This document shows, in pieces, positions 52,477 to 61,687 of a stretch of DNA of 64,000 nt (positions are counted from its first letter, which is position 1; the number at the start of each line of letters is the position of its first letter). Source of the DNA: Bradyrhizobium frederickii (lineage in GTDB: Bacteria; Pseudomonadota; Alphaproteobacteria; Rhizobiales; Xanthobacteraceae); NCBI RefSeq assembly GCF_004570865.1, contig NZ_SPQS01000003.1:62001-126000 (forward strand), read 5' to 3'. Below the pieces are notes generated by a model that did not search any database, was not told the DNA's origin, and saw only the letters and a list, made by a program, of their open reading frames with translations. Both the position numbers and the translations under genes were made by a program.

Positions 52477-52490
52477 AACATCATGTTATG
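52474..52490. promoter_or_regulatory. Palindrome over the LysR start codon
   Basis: CATAACAT-C-ATGTTATG is a perfect 8+1+8 palindrome whose first three bases are the (complement of the) start ATG. LysR proteins bind dyad sites near their own promoter; here binding would directly block the gene start. The site lies about 200 nt before the ABC ATPase start. Confidence 0.6.
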
Positions 52491-52686
52491 AGCTGCGTGA
52501 GAATTTGGCAATTGCCGAGTTTTGCCAAGTCTGTTGTCATCGCCATTACAGCCTAAAGACAGGGCTCGCGAGCAAGGATTTGGTGCGGTGCACGCTTCGA
52601 TCCCGAGTGCTCAGATTCCCTGTCTATAAAGCAGGCTTATGGCGCGCAGTGAGGCACGCCGTTGCAGGGACGGGCGAGGTCGATCG

Positions 52687-53766
52687 TTGGACAAACGAGC
52701 GGAAAGCGTCGAGATCAGATCCGCGAGCAAAGCCTATGGCTCCGTGCGCGCCCTCGACGACGTCTCCCTCGATGTCGGCGCCGGGGAGTTCGTCTCGCTG
52801 CTCGGTCCCTCCGGCTCGGGCAAGACCACGCTGCTTGGAATTTTGGGCGGCTTCATCCTGCCGACAGCGGGCACGATCCTGTTCGGCGGCCGGGACGTCA
52901 CTTACATGCCGCCGCACAAGCGCGATATCGGCGTCGTGTTCCAAAACTACGCGCTGTTCCCGCACATGAGCGTCGGCGAGAACGTCGCCTTCCCCTTGCG
53001 TGCGCGCCGCCTGCCGAAAGCGATCTGGCCCGACAAGGTGCGCGCGGCGCTCGGCATGGTCGGGCTCGCCGGCTATGAGGAGCGCGGCATCGCGCAGCTC
53101 TCCGGCGGCCAGCGCCAGCGCGTGGCGCTCGCGCGCGCCATGATCTTCGAGCCGCGGCTGATTCTGATGGACGAGCCGCTGTCGGCGCTCGACAAGCAGC
53201 TGCGCGAATCCATGCAGATCGAGCTGCGCGCGCTGCACCGGCGCATCCAGGCCACCATCATCTATGTCACCCATGACCAGCGCGAAGCTTTGACCATGAG
53301 CGACCGCGTCGCGGTCATGAAGGACGGCCGCCTGGTCCAGATCGACGAGCCCGAGCGGCTGCACGATCATCCCGCCGATTCCTTCGTCGCGAGCTTCATC
53401 GGGGAAGCGACCATGCTGCCCGTTCGCCGCGTCGATGCCTCCAGCGTCGCGCTCGGCAATGCGCTGCTGCGCAGCGCCCGCGCCATTCCCGATGGCGATG
53501 CGCTGATGCTCGCCGTGCACACCGAAAAACTCCTGATCGACGATGGCGGGCAGGATGCCGCCTGCAACCGGCTGACCGGCACCGTCACCGACATCGTCTA
53601 TCAAGGCGAGAGCCTGCGCATTTTCCTGGCTCTCGAAAACGGCATTGCGCTCAGCCTGCGCCAGCCGAGCTATCACCAGGCCTACAGCCGCATTCCGCCG
53701 CTCGGCGGCAACCTCACCGTCACCCTTCACCCCGAGGACACCATCGTCGTGCCCAGGGTGGACTGA
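52687..53766 (+). CDS. ABC transporter ATPase, polyamine/opine type (PotA-like)
   Basis: A 359-aa ATPase. Walker A GPSGSGKTT, Q-loop FQNYALFPHM, signature LSGGQRQRVALARAM, Walker B LILMDEPLSALD and the switch His (VTHDQREAL) are complete; a TOBE domain follows. The start is placed at TTG 52687, 7 nt after GAGG (52676-52679), because the sequence from EIRSASKAYGSVRALDD is conserved; ATG 52639 is possible. Its permeases are at 57106-58763 and the binding protein at 55865. Confidence 0.92.
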   Translation: MDKRAESVEIRSASKAYGSVRALDDVSLDVGAGEFVSLLGPSGSGKTTLLGILGGFILPTAGTILFGGRDVTYMPPHKRDIGVVFQNYALFPHMSVGENVAFPLRARRLPKAIWPDKVRAALGMVGLAGYEERGIAQLSGGQRQRVALARAMIFEPRLILMDEPLSALDKQLRESMQIELRALHRRIQATIIYVTHDQREALTMSDRVAVMKDGRLVQIDEPERLHDHPADSFVASFIGEATMLPVRRVDASSVALGNALLRSARAIPDGDALMLAVHTEKLLIDDGGQDAACNRLTGTVTDIVYQGESLRIFLALENGIALSLRQPSYHQAYSRIPPLGGNLTVTLHPEDTIVVPRVD

Positions 53767-53801
53767 ACTCAAGCCTTGTCCAACCGAGAGAAGAAACTGA
53801 T

Positions 53802-54518
53802 ATGTCGACCCAAGCCGCGTTCAGCAATTTCAAGGTTCTCACCTTCGACGTCGTCGGCACCTTGATCGATTTCGAGGCCGGCGTGCTCTCCGCGGTGCGC
53901 AGGATCTCGGGCAAGACGTCGGCCGAGCTCAGCGACGACCAGATCTTCGAGCCCTACAAGCGCGGCCGCGACAAGCACTACGGGCGCTCCAGCGAGGCGA
54001 TGTTCCATGTCTATCGTCACCTCGCCACCGAGCTCGGACTGCCCGCCGACGATGCGGCCTGCGACATGTTCCAGCTTGCGGTGCTGCGCTGGGGGCCGTT
54101 CGCGGATTCGGTCGAGGCGCTCAGGCGCCTGCGCACGAAATTCCGGCTGGTGGCGATGACCAACGCGGACCGCGTCGCGCTGTCCTGCTATGCCCACGCG
54201 CTCGGCGATCCCTTCGACGACACGGTGTGTGCCGACGACACCGGCGTTGCCAAACCCAACCCTGAATTCTTCGCCTACAACAGGGGGCGACAGTCCGCTT
54301 TCGGCTACAAGCAGTCCGACATTCTGCATGTCGCGCAGAGCCAGTACCACGACATCGGGATTGCGCGGAAGCTCGGCTACAAGGTGTGCTGGATCGAGCG
54401 TCGCCAGGGCATTGCCGGCTTCGGCGGCACGCCGGCGGTGGAGACGCTGACCAAGCCGGACTTCCATTTCCCGACGTTGAAGGCGCTCGCCGACGCCGCC
54501 GTTGGGCCTGCGGCGTAA
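53802..54518 (+). CDS. HAD-superfamily hydrolase, haloacid dehalogenase type II-like
   Basis: A 238-aa cytoplasmic hydrolase. Motif I is FDVVGTLIDFEAG: the second Asp of phosphatase-type DxD is absent (D-V-V), as in dehalogenases. Motif II is AMTNADRVAL, motif III AKPNPEFFAYNRG, motif IV HVAQSQYHDIGIARKLGY. The substrate is unknown; its place in an amine-transport operon suggests a metabolic role rather than dechlorination. Confidence 0.82.
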   Translation: MSTQAAFSNFKVLTFDVVGTLIDFEAGVLSAVRRISGKTSAELSDDQIFEPYKRGRDKHYGRSSEAMFHVYRHLATELGLPADDAACDMFQLAVLRWGPFADSVEALRRLRTKFRLVAMTNADRVALSCYAHALGDPFDDTVCADDTGVAKPNPEFFAYNRGRQSAFGYKQSDILHVAQSQYHDIGIARKLGYKVCWIERRQGIAGFGGTPAVETLTKPDFHFPTLKALADAAVGPAA

Positions 54519-54534
54519 CAGCGTGAGCGCGGGC

Positions 54535-55842
54535 ATGACACGGGACTGGAGCGCGCTGCCGTCGGCCAACTCGCTGTGGGAAGCCACGGCGGCGCCGGCG
54601 CGCGATTTTCCCGTGCTGTCGGGCGATCAGCAGGCGGATGTCGTGATCATCGGTGCCGGCTATACGGGGCTCTCCGCGGCGCACCACATCGCCAGGAGCG
54701 GCCTCGTGCCAATCGTGCTCGAGGCCAACCGCCCCGGCTGGGGCGCGAGCGGACGCAACGGCGGCGTGATCACCGCAAAGTTCCGCCTCTCGTTTCGTGA
54801 GATCGACGCCGTGCATGGCCGCGCCATGGCACGACGCATGTACGAGATCGCGCATGAATCGACCGACATGGTCGAGGAGCTCGTCTCCGAATTCGACATC
54901 GCGAGTGCGAATCTCACTCGCACCGGCCAGGTCAAGGCCGCGCATAATGAGACGACGCTCCGGGCCGCGATCGACGAAGCGGACTGGATGACGCGCGAGA
55001 TGGGCTCCGCCGAGGTCCGCATCCTCGACAAGAACGCGGTGCGTGACGAGACCGGCTCGGACATCTTCGTCGGCGGTGTGCTCAATCCCGGCTCCGGCGG
55101 CATCCATCCGTTGAACTACCTGCGTGGCCTCGCCGACGGCGTCGCGCGTCGCGGCGTCTCCGTCTTCCAGGAGTCGCCCGTCATGAGGCTGCGGCGCGAG
55201 AAGGACGGCATCGTCGCCGAGACGCCGCAAGGTGCCGTGCGCGCAAGACAGGCGATCATCGCCACCAACAGCTATTCCGACCTCACTGGCGCCACCGCGC
55301 ATCTGCAGCGCACGCTGGTCCCGTTCCGCAGCGCCATGGTTGCAACCGCGCAGCTGCCGCGCAATCTTGCAGGAAGACTGATGCCGACGGGGCGCACCTA
55401 TACCGAGACCAAGCGCATGATGCGCTGGTTCCGCATGGTCGACAACCGCGTGATTTTCGGCGGCCGCGGCGCCTTCGGCAAGCAGGACTCGCAAGCCGCG
55501 TTCGACGCACTTCGCAAGGCGATGGTCGGCATCTTCCCCGATCTCGCCGAGGTCCCGCTCGAATACAAATGGTCGGGCCTGGTCGCGATGACGCTGGACT
55601 CGGTCCCCCATATCGGCCGCCTCGACGACCGCACGCTGGTCTCGCTGGGCTACAACGGCGCCGGCGTTGCGATGTCGAGCCTGATGGGCCGCTATCTCGC
55701 CGCTTTCGTACGCGGCGAAAGCCCCGATGTCGGCCTGCTCGACGTCAGCCGGATGAAGACGATTCCGCTCTACCCGCTGCGTGAGCCCGCCGTGCGCATG
55801 GTCGCCGGCTGGTACCAGTTTCTCGATGCGATCGGTCGGTGA
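54535..55842 (+). CDS. FAD-dependent amine oxidoreductase (gamma-glutamylputrescine oxidase-like)
   Basis: A 435-aa D-amino acid oxidase-fold protein (DAO family). The FAD site VVIIGAGYTGLSAAHHIARS is near residues 36-55, followed by WGASGRNGGVITAKFRLSF and the C-terminal VSLGYNGAGVAMSSLMGRYL. The sequence resembles PuuB-like enzymes that oxidise putrescine derivatives. The start is ATG 54535; GTG 54523 is an alternative. It lies between the dehalogenase-like gene and the polyamine binding protein. Confidence 0.88.
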   Translation: MTRDWSALPSANSLWEATAAPARDFPVLSGDQQADVVIIGAGYTGLSAAHHIARSGLVPIVLEANRPGWGASGRNGGVITAKFRLSFREIDAVHGRAMARRMYEIAHESTDMVEELVSEFDIASANLTRTGQVKAAHNETTLRAAIDEADWMTREMGSAEVRILDKNAVRDETGSDIFVGGVLNPGSGGIHPLNYLRGLADGVARRGVSVFQESPVMRLRREKDGIVAETPQGAVRARQAIIATNSYSDLTGATAHLQRTLVPFRSAMVATAQLPRNLAGRLMPTGRTYTETKRMMRWFRMVDNRVIFGGRGAFGKQDSQAAFDALRKAMVGIFPDLAEVPLEYKWSGLVAMTLDSVPHIGRLDDRTLVSLGYNGAGVAMSSLMGRYLAAFVRGESPDVGLLDVSRMKTIPLYPLREPAVRMVAGWYQFLDAIGR

Positions 55843-55864
55843 GATCTCTTTGGAGGAGGCGAAA

Positions 55865-56914
55865 ATGACGGCGATACGTAATTGCGGATTTGGTTGCGCT
55901 TTGCTGGGAGCAATCGCGCTCAGCGGCACCGCGGCGAATGCCGCCGAGCAGATCACCTTCGTCTCGCAAGGCGGGGCCTATCAGCAGGCGCAGACGGTGG
56001 CGATCCTCGATCCCTCCGCCAAGAAGCTCGGCATCACCATCAATCAGGATTCGATTCCCGACGCCTGGCCGGCGATCAAGACGCAGGTCGGCAGCGGCAA
56101 GCCGATCTGGGACGTCGTCGACACCCCGACCGGCTATTGCCTGCGCGGCGGCGAGCAGGGCCTGATCGAGAAGCTCGATTTCTCGAAGATCCCCAACGCC
56201 GCGGCGATGCCGGAGGCGTATCGCAGTCCATACTCCGTCTCCTACGAATTCTATTCCAGCGTGCTCGCCTTCAGCCAGAAGACGTTTCCGAAGGATGCGC
56301 CGAACAGCTGGGCGGATTTCTGGGACGTGAAGAAATTCCCGGGCCGCCGCGCGCTGCGCAACCATCCGATCGCCACGCTCGAGGCGGCGCTGATGGCCGA
56401 CGGCGTCGCGCCCGACAAGCTCTATCCGCTCGACGTCGACCGCGCCTTCAGGAAGCTCGAAGAGATCAAGCCGCATATCACGGTGTGGTGGACCTCGGGC
56501 GCGCAGTCGGCGCAGCTGCTCAACGACGGCGAAGTCGACATGGAGATGGCCTGGAACGGCCGCGTCAGCGCGGTCGCCAAGGAAGGCGCCAAGGTCGCCT
56601 TCACCTACAACCAGGGCATCCTGCAGAGCACCTCGCTCTGCATCCTCAAGGGCGCGCCCAATCTCGCCACCGCCGTGAAATTTCTCAACGAGGCCGTCGA
56701 TCCCGTGCACCAGGCCAATCTGCCGCTCCATATCGACTACGGCCCGGGCAATCCCAAGGCGTTCGAGACCGGCGTGATCAAGCCCGAGCGTGCCGCGCAA
56801 TTGCCGAGCGAGCCGGCCAATGCGGCCAAGCAGGCGTTGATGTCCTACGCCTGGTGGTCCTCGTCCGCCGGGGAAGCCGCCGAGAAGCGCTGGGCGTCGT
56901 TCATGCAGAAGTGA
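55865..56914 (+). CDS. ABC transporter periplasmic binding protein, polyamine type (PotD-like)
   Basis: A 349-aa secreted protein: signal peptide (GFGCALLGAIALSGTAANA), then EQITFVSQGGAYQQAQTVAI and WDVVDTPTGYCLRGGEQGLI typical of PotD/SBP_bac_8 proteins. GGAGGCG precedes ATG 55865. It probably captures spermidine/putrescine or an opine-like amine; the ligand is not identified. Confidence 0.9.
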   Translation: MTAIRNCGFGCALLGAIALSGTAANAAEQITFVSQGGAYQQAQTVAILDPSAKKLGITINQDSIPDAWPAIKTQVGSGKPIWDVVDTPTGYCLRGGEQGLIEKLDFSKIPNAAAMPEAYRSPYSVSYEFYSSVLAFSQKTFPKDAPNSWADFWDVKKFPGRRALRNHPIATLEAALMADGVAPDKLYPLDVDRAFRKLEEIKPHITVWWTSGAQSAQLLNDGEVDMEMAWNGRVSAVAKEGAKVAFTYNQGILQSTSLCILKGAPNLATAVKFLNEAVDPVHQANLPLHIDYGPGNPKAFETGVIKPERAAQLPSEPANAAKQALMSYAWWSSSAGEAAEKRWASFMQK

Positions 56915-56962
56915 GGCGAAAGAGGAGATGACCCGTGGGTGCATCGGCAAGGACGCTGCACT

Positions 56963-57090
56963 CCCTCCCCCGCGCGCGGGGGAGGGTTGGGGAGAGGGTG
57001 TCTCGACAGCAAAGACTCTCCAAGAGGAAGAATGCCCTCACCCGGATCGCCTTCGCGATCCGACCTCTCCCGCAGGCGGGAGAGGTGTAG
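56963..57090. repeat. Palindromic repeat, family C, between binding protein and permease genes
   Basis: CCTCCCCCGCGCGCGGGGGAGGG and CCGGATCGCCTTCGCGATCCG and CCTCTCCCGCAGGCGGGAGAGG form a row of palindromes in the 191-nt gap 56915-57105. Such GGGAGAGG palindromes recur in Bradyrhizobium intergenes (recollection). Here they lie inside an operon. Confidence 0.65.
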
Positions 57091-57105
57091 CAACCGAGAC
57101 CAGCG

Positions 57106-57984
57106 ATGCCAGCGTTGATGACGTCCGTGCCAGATCCATCGCAGAAGCATCAGCGCCGTGAGCACGGGCTGATGCTGGCGCTGGTGTCGCCGGCGCTGCT
57201 CGTGATCCTGGCTCTGATCGTGCTGCCGGTCGGCTGGCTCGCCTGGCAGTCGATCTACCATGACGGCTTCACGCTGGAGAATTATCGGCGCGTCTTCACC
57301 GAGGACATCTATTGGCGCAGCTTTGCGCTGACCTTCGAGATCAGCCTCGCGGTCACGTTGATTGCGCTGCTGCTCGGCTATCCCGTCGCCTATCTCGCCA
57401 ACGCCCTGCCGAAAGGCTGGAGCATCCTCATCCTGTCGCTGGTCGTGCTGCCGTTCTGGACCAGCGTGCTGGTGCGCGCCTATGCCTGGCTGGTGCTGCT
57501 GCAGCGCAGCGGCGTGATCAACCAGTTCCTGCGCCATCTCGAATGGATCTCCGAGCCGCTCGCGCTGGTCCACAACACCTTCGGCACGGTCGTCGCGACG
57601 GTGCACATCCTGCTTCCCTTCATGGTGCTGCCGCTCTATGCGACCATGCAGAAGATCCCGAACGAGCTGATGCAGGCCGGCGCCAGCCTGGGCGCGAGCC
57701 CGTCGCTGACGTTCGTCCGCGTGTTCCTGCCGCTGTCGCTGCCGGGCGTGCTCGCGGGCTGCACCATGGTGTTCGTGCTCTGCCTCGGCTTCTACATCAC
57801 GCCGGAATTGCTGGGCGGCGGCCGCACCGTGATGGTATCGATGCTGGTGAGCCGCAATGTCGAGCTCTACAACCAGTTCGGCGCCGCCAGCGCCGTCGCG
57901 GTGGTGCTGCTCCTCAGCGTGCTCGCTATCTTCTTCGTCGTCAGCCGCTTCATCTCGCTCGATCGCGTGTTGGGGCAGAAATGA
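57106..57984 (+). CDS. ABC transporter permease 1 (PotB-like)
   Basis: A 292-aa inner-membrane protein with about six helices and the ABC-coupling loop LMQAGASLGASPSLTFVRVF. It pairs with the next permease and the ATPase at 52687. The start ATG 57106 is the most upstream; ATG 57118 is also possible. It overlaps the second permease by 4 nt. Confidence 0.93.
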   Translation: MPALMTSVPDPSQKHQRREHGLMLALVSPALLVILALIVLPVGWLAWQSIYHDGFTLENYRRVFTEDIYWRSFALTFEISLAVTLIALLLGYPVAYLANALPKGWSILILSLVVLPFWTSVLVRAYAWLVLLQRSGVINQFLRHLEWISEPLALVHNTFGTVVATVHILLPFMVLPLYATMQKIPNELMQAGASLGASPSLTFVRVFLPLSLPGVLAGCTMVFVLCLGFYITPELLGGGRTVMVSMLVSRNVELYNQFGAASAVAVVLLLSVLAIFFVVSRFISLDRVLGQK

Positions 57985-58763
57985 CGCGCTCCTCGCCCGC
58001 ACGCATCGTCCTCTACGCGATCAGCGCGCTGGTGCTGGTCTATCTGATCCTCCCCGTTCTGATCATCGTGCCGATCTCGTTCTCCAGCGCGCGCTTCCTG
58101 ACCTTCCCGCCGCCGTCGTTCTCGCTGCGCTGGTACCAGCAATATTTCGCCAACCCCGCCTGGATGCAAGCGACGCAGGTGACGGTGACGGTCGCGGTCC
58201 TGACCGTCCTGATCGCGACGCCGTGTGGGGTGGCCGCCGCCTATGCCATCAGCCAATCGAGGCTGCGCATCATGCGCGTGATCCACATGGCGCTGCTGCT
58301 GCCGCTGGTGGTGCCGATCATCATCACCGCGGTCGGCATCTTCTTCGTCTATGCCAAGGTCGGCCTGGTCGCGACCATGCCCGGCCTCGTGCTGGCGAAT
58401 GTGATGCTGGGATTGCCTTACGTCGTCATCTCGGTGCTTGCAGGCCTGCAGAGCTTCGATCCGGCGCAGGAGATGGTGGCGCGCAGCCTCGGCATGAACC
58501 GCCTCCGCAGCTTCTTTGCGGTGACGTTGCCGCAGATCAAGTCCAGCGTGGTCGCCGGCGGCATCTTCGCCTTCATCTCGGCGATGGACGAGACCATCGT
58601 CGCGCTGTTCATCTCGGGCGGCCAGTATCAGCCGCTGACCAAGCGCATGTTCACCGCGCTGCGCGACGAGATCGACCCGACCATCGCCGCGATCTCGACG
58701 CTGATGACGGCGGCCTCGTTCATGTTGGTGCTGCTGGCAAGCGCGCGGAAGAAGGACGGGTGA
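57981..58763 (+). CDS. ABC transporter permease 2 (PotC-like)
   Basis: A 260-aa inner-membrane protein with six helices and coupling loop EMVARSLGMNRLRSFFAVTL. ATG 57981 overlaps the previous stop (ATGA). Together with PotA/PotB/PotD-like genes it forms a complete importer for an amine or related solute. Confidence 0.93.
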   Translation: MTRSSPARIVLYAISALVLVYLILPVLIIVPISFSSARFLTFPPPSFSLRWYQQYFANPAWMQATQVTVTVAVLTVLIATPCGVAAAYAISQSRLRIMRVIHMALLLPLVVPIIITAVGIFFVYAKVGLVATMPGLVLANVMLGLPYVVISVLAGLQSFDPAQEMVARSLGMNRLRSFFAVTLPQIKSSVVAGGIFAFISAMDETIVALFISGGQYQPLTKRMFTALRDEIDPTIAAISTLMTAASFMLVLLASARKKDG

Positions 58764-58901
58764 GGGCGACGTTGCGTCCCGGTGTCATCGCTCGATCAGG
58801 TCGGGCGATCCGGTAGCCCGGTCGCTTGTGTGGGCCGAGCTGCTGGCGCATCCGGCGCGCCGCAGGTCGCTGCACGAGGTGGCGCGTGGCCTTGTTCAGG
58901 A

Positions 58902-59591
58902 TCACCCGATTGCGAAATCCGCGGCCGTCTCGGCGTGAATGGCCGTGGTGTCGAACGTCTCGACCGACGTGTCATCGGGGCCGACCAGCATCGTGATCTC
59001 GGTGCAGCCGAGGATGATGCATTCCGCGCCTGCGGCGACCAGCGCTGCCATCGCGTCCTGATAGCGACGACGCGAAGCATCGGCGACGATTCCGAGGCAC
59101 AGCTCGTCGTAGATGATGCGGTTCACGTCGGCGCGCGTCTCAGTGGGAGGAACCAGCACGTCGAGATCGTGCGCGCGCAGCCGATCGACGTAGAAGTCTT
59201 CCTCCATCGTGAACCTGGTGCCGAGCAGCCCGACCCGCCGATAGCCTTTCGCCCGAATCCGCTGCGCCGTCGCATCGCCAAGGTGAATGAATGGGATGGT
59301 CACGCTGGAGACGATCTCGGGCGCGAGCTTGTGCATCGTGTTCGTGCACAGCACGATCGCCCGCGCGCCGGCGCTTTCGAGGCGCCGCGCCACCTCGGCC
59401 AGGCTGGCCGCGGCCTCGCTCCAGCGGCCCGCATATTGCATCTGCTTGATTTCTTCGAAATCGTAGGAATACAGCAGCAGCGGGGCGGAATGCAGCTTGC
59501 CCATGCGTTCGCGGACGCGCTCGTTGATCAGCTTGTAATAGAGCGCCGTGCTCTCCCAGCTCATGCCGCCAATCAGGCCGATGGTCTGCAT
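58902..59591 (-). CDS. Aspartate/glutamate racemase family protein (RacX/YgeA-like)
   Basis: A 229-aa cofactor-independent racemase. The two catalytic Cys are in IVLCTNTMHKLAPE and IILGCTEITMLV. The N-terminus TIGLIGGMSWESTALYYKLI is diagnostic of this family. Start ATG at 59589-59591. It is convergent with the ABC operon and divergent from the ThDP enzyme gene. The amino acid substrate is not identified. Confidence 0.88.
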   Translation of the reverse strand: MQTIGLIGGMSWESTALYYKLINERVRERMGKLHSAPLLLYSYDFEEIKQMQYAGRWSEAAASLAEVARRLESAGARAIVLCTNTMHKLAPEIVSSVTIPFIHLGDATAQRIRAKGYRRVGLLGTRFTMEEDFYVDRLRAHDLDVLVPPTETRADVNRIIYDELCLGIVADASRRRYQDAMAALVAAGAECIILGCTEITMLVGPDDTSVETFDTTAIHAETAADFAIG

Positions 59592-60021
59592 TCCCGGTGT
59601 CCTCGACGATGTGGTCCGGCCGGATCGTAACCGAAGACGTCGAAGCTCGGTAGCCGTCGCAAAGGCATGCCTAGCGGGCGCTACGTAGCTCGGATGAGGG
59701 GAGCTATATCCGGGAGCTTCGTGCCTGCCGCACCGGTGCGCTGCAGAGCCGGGGCCCATCTCGCTGCGTGCCGTGCCGGCTCTGGGTCCCGGCTCTGCGC
59801 CGCAACGCTAAGAGGCGTTGCGGCGCGTCCGGGACAAGCAGAAGGCGGTATATCAACCGCATCCCTCCATCGGGCCGACGAATGGGCGGTCGTGCAAACG
59901 GCACCGACGGGCATGACGTCCGCGCAGGCTGCGGGAAGCCTTTCGACCTTGCGCGCGCTCTCGGCCTGTCTTACGCAGTTGCCGAATAATGGCGCATCGC
60001 CAGAGCCTTGAGGGAGCCGTC
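59592..60021. repeat. 430-nt gap containing a palindromic repeat (family D)
   Basis: GCAGAGCCGGG (59743-59753) and CCCGGCTCTGC (59788-59798) form an 11-bp inverted repeat, followed by GCCGCAACGC-N6-GCGTTGCGGC (59799-59824). CGGATGAGGGGAGCTATATCCGGG lies just upstream (59691-59714). These are palindromic-repeat types, not genes. The rest must contain the promoter of the next operon. Confidence 0.6.
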
Positions 60022-61683
60022 ATGACCATCCGCAACACCCGCACCGGCGGCCAGATCCTGATCGATCAGCTCGTCGCGCAAGGCGTCGAGCGCGTTACCT
60101 GCGTGCCGGGCGAGAGCTATCTCGCCGCGCTCGATGCGCTGCATGACAGCCCGATCGACGTCATGATCTGCCGCGCCGAGGGCGGCGCGGCCATGATGGC
60201 GGAAGCCTATGGCAAGCTCACCGGTCGGCCTGGAATCTGCTTCGTCACCCGCGGCCCCGGCGCGACCAATGCCAGCCACGGCGTCCACATCGCGATGCAG
60301 GATTCGACGCCGATGATCCTGTTCGTCGGCCAGGTCGACACCGGCATGCGCGAGCGCGAGGCGTTCCAGGAGCTCGACTACAAGGCGGTGTTCGGCTCCA
60401 TGGCGAAATGGGCGGTCGAGATTGATCGTCCCGACCGCATCCCGGAGCTGGTGGCGCGCGCCTTCCGCGTCGCCATGCAGGGCCGGCCCGGTCCCGTGGT
60501 GATCGCGCTGCCGGAGAATATGCTGACCGAGACCGCGGCCGTTGCCGATGCCATGCGCATCGAGCCGGCGGTGAGCTGGCCCGCGCCGGCCGACATTGAG
60601 CAGGTCGGTGCGACGCTGGCCAGCGCCAAGGCGCCGCTGGTCATCCTCGGCGGCTCGCGCTGGACCGATGAAGCGACCAAGAGCATCGCGCGCTTCGCCG
60701 AGCGGTTCGACCTGCCGGTCGCGACCTCGTTCCGCCGGGCCTCGCTGATCGATGCCGATCATTCGCATTATGCCGGCGATCTCGGCATCGGGCCGAGCCC
60801 GGGCCTGAAGGCGCGCATCGATCACGCCGACGTCGTTCTGCTGATCGGCGGCCGCATGTCGGAGATGCCGTCCTCGTCCTACACGCTGTTCGACATTCCC
60901 GCGCCGAAGCAGAAACTGATCCATGTGCATCCGGGCTCGGAAGAGCTCGGCCGCGTCTATCAGCCGGCGCTGGCGATCCAGGCAACGCCTGCCGCGTTCG
61001 CGGCCGCCGTCGAGACGCTGAAACCCTTAGGCGCAGTGGCCTGGAAGGGCGAAGCCGCCAAGGCGCATGCCGATTACCTCGCCTGGACCGACAAGGCGCG
61101 CGAGCTGCCGGGCAGGTTCCAGTACGGCGAGGTGATGACCTGGCTGCGCGACCGCCTGCCGAAGGACGCCATCGTTTGCAACGGCGCCGGCAACTACGCC
61201 GGCTGGATCCACCGTCATCATCGCTTCCACAGCTTTGCGGCGCAGCTGGCGCCGACCTCGGGCTCGATGGGCTACGGCGTGCCGGCCGCGGTGCTTGCGA
61301 AACGGCAATATCCGGATCGAATCGTCGTCGCCTTCGCCGGCGATGGCTGCTTCCTGATGAACGGCCAGGAATTCGCGACCGCCGTGCAATATGACGCAGC
61401 CCTGATCGTCATCGTCGTCGACAATTCGCAATACGGCACCATCCGTATGCATCAGGAGCGCGACTATCCCGGCCGCGTCGTCGGCACCCAACTCAAGAAC
61501 CCGGATTTCGCGATGTATGCGAAGGCGTTCGGAGGCCATGGCGAGCGGGTCGAGCGCACCGAGGAGTTCGCGCCGGCGTTCGAGCGTGCGCTCGCCTCGG
61601 GCAAGCCGTCGATCCTCCATTGCATCATCGATCCTCGTGCGATTTCGGTGAGCAAGGATTTCACGCCCGCGGTGAAGGCTTAA
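60022..61683 (+). CDS. Thiamine diphosphate-dependent enzyme, acetolactate synthase-like
   Basis: A 553-aa ThDP enzyme of the acetolactate synthase/benzoylformate decarboxylase family. The N-terminal PYR domain carries the cofactor-activating Glu in ICRAEGGAAMMAEAYGKLTG, and the C-terminal PP domain the ThDP motif AGDGCFLMNGQEFATA with VVDNSQYGT. ATG 60022 follows GGGAG; the frame reaches upstream without similarity. Neighbouring D-amino acid genes suggest decarboxylation of a 2-keto acid derived from an amino acid, not isoleucine/valine synthesis. Confidence 0.88.
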   Translation: MTIRNTRTGGQILIDQLVAQGVERVTCVPGESYLAALDALHDSPIDVMICRAEGGAAMMAEAYGKLTGRPGICFVTRGPGATNASHGVHIAMQDSTPMILFVGQVDTGMREREAFQELDYKAVFGSMAKWAVEIDRPDRIPELVARAFRVAMQGRPGPVVIALPENMLTETAAVADAMRIEPAVSWPAPADIEQVGATLASAKAPLVILGGSRWTDEATKSIARFAERFDLPVATSFRRASLIDADHSHYAGDLGIGPSPGLKARIDHADVVLLIGGRMSEMPSSSYTLFDIPAPKQKLIHVHPGSEELGRVYQPALAIQATPAAFAAAVETLKPLGAVAWKGEAAKAHADYLAWTDKARELPGRFQYGEVMTWLRDRLPKDAIVCNGAGNYAGWIHRHHRFHSFAAQLAPTSGSMGYGVPAAVLAKRQYPDRIVVAFAGDGCFLMNGQEFATAVQYDAALIVIVVDNSQYGTIRMHQERDYPGRVVGTQLKNPDFAMYAKAFGGHGERVERTEEFAPAFERALASGKPSILHCIIDPRAISVSKDFTPAVKA

Positions 61684-61687
61684 GGCG

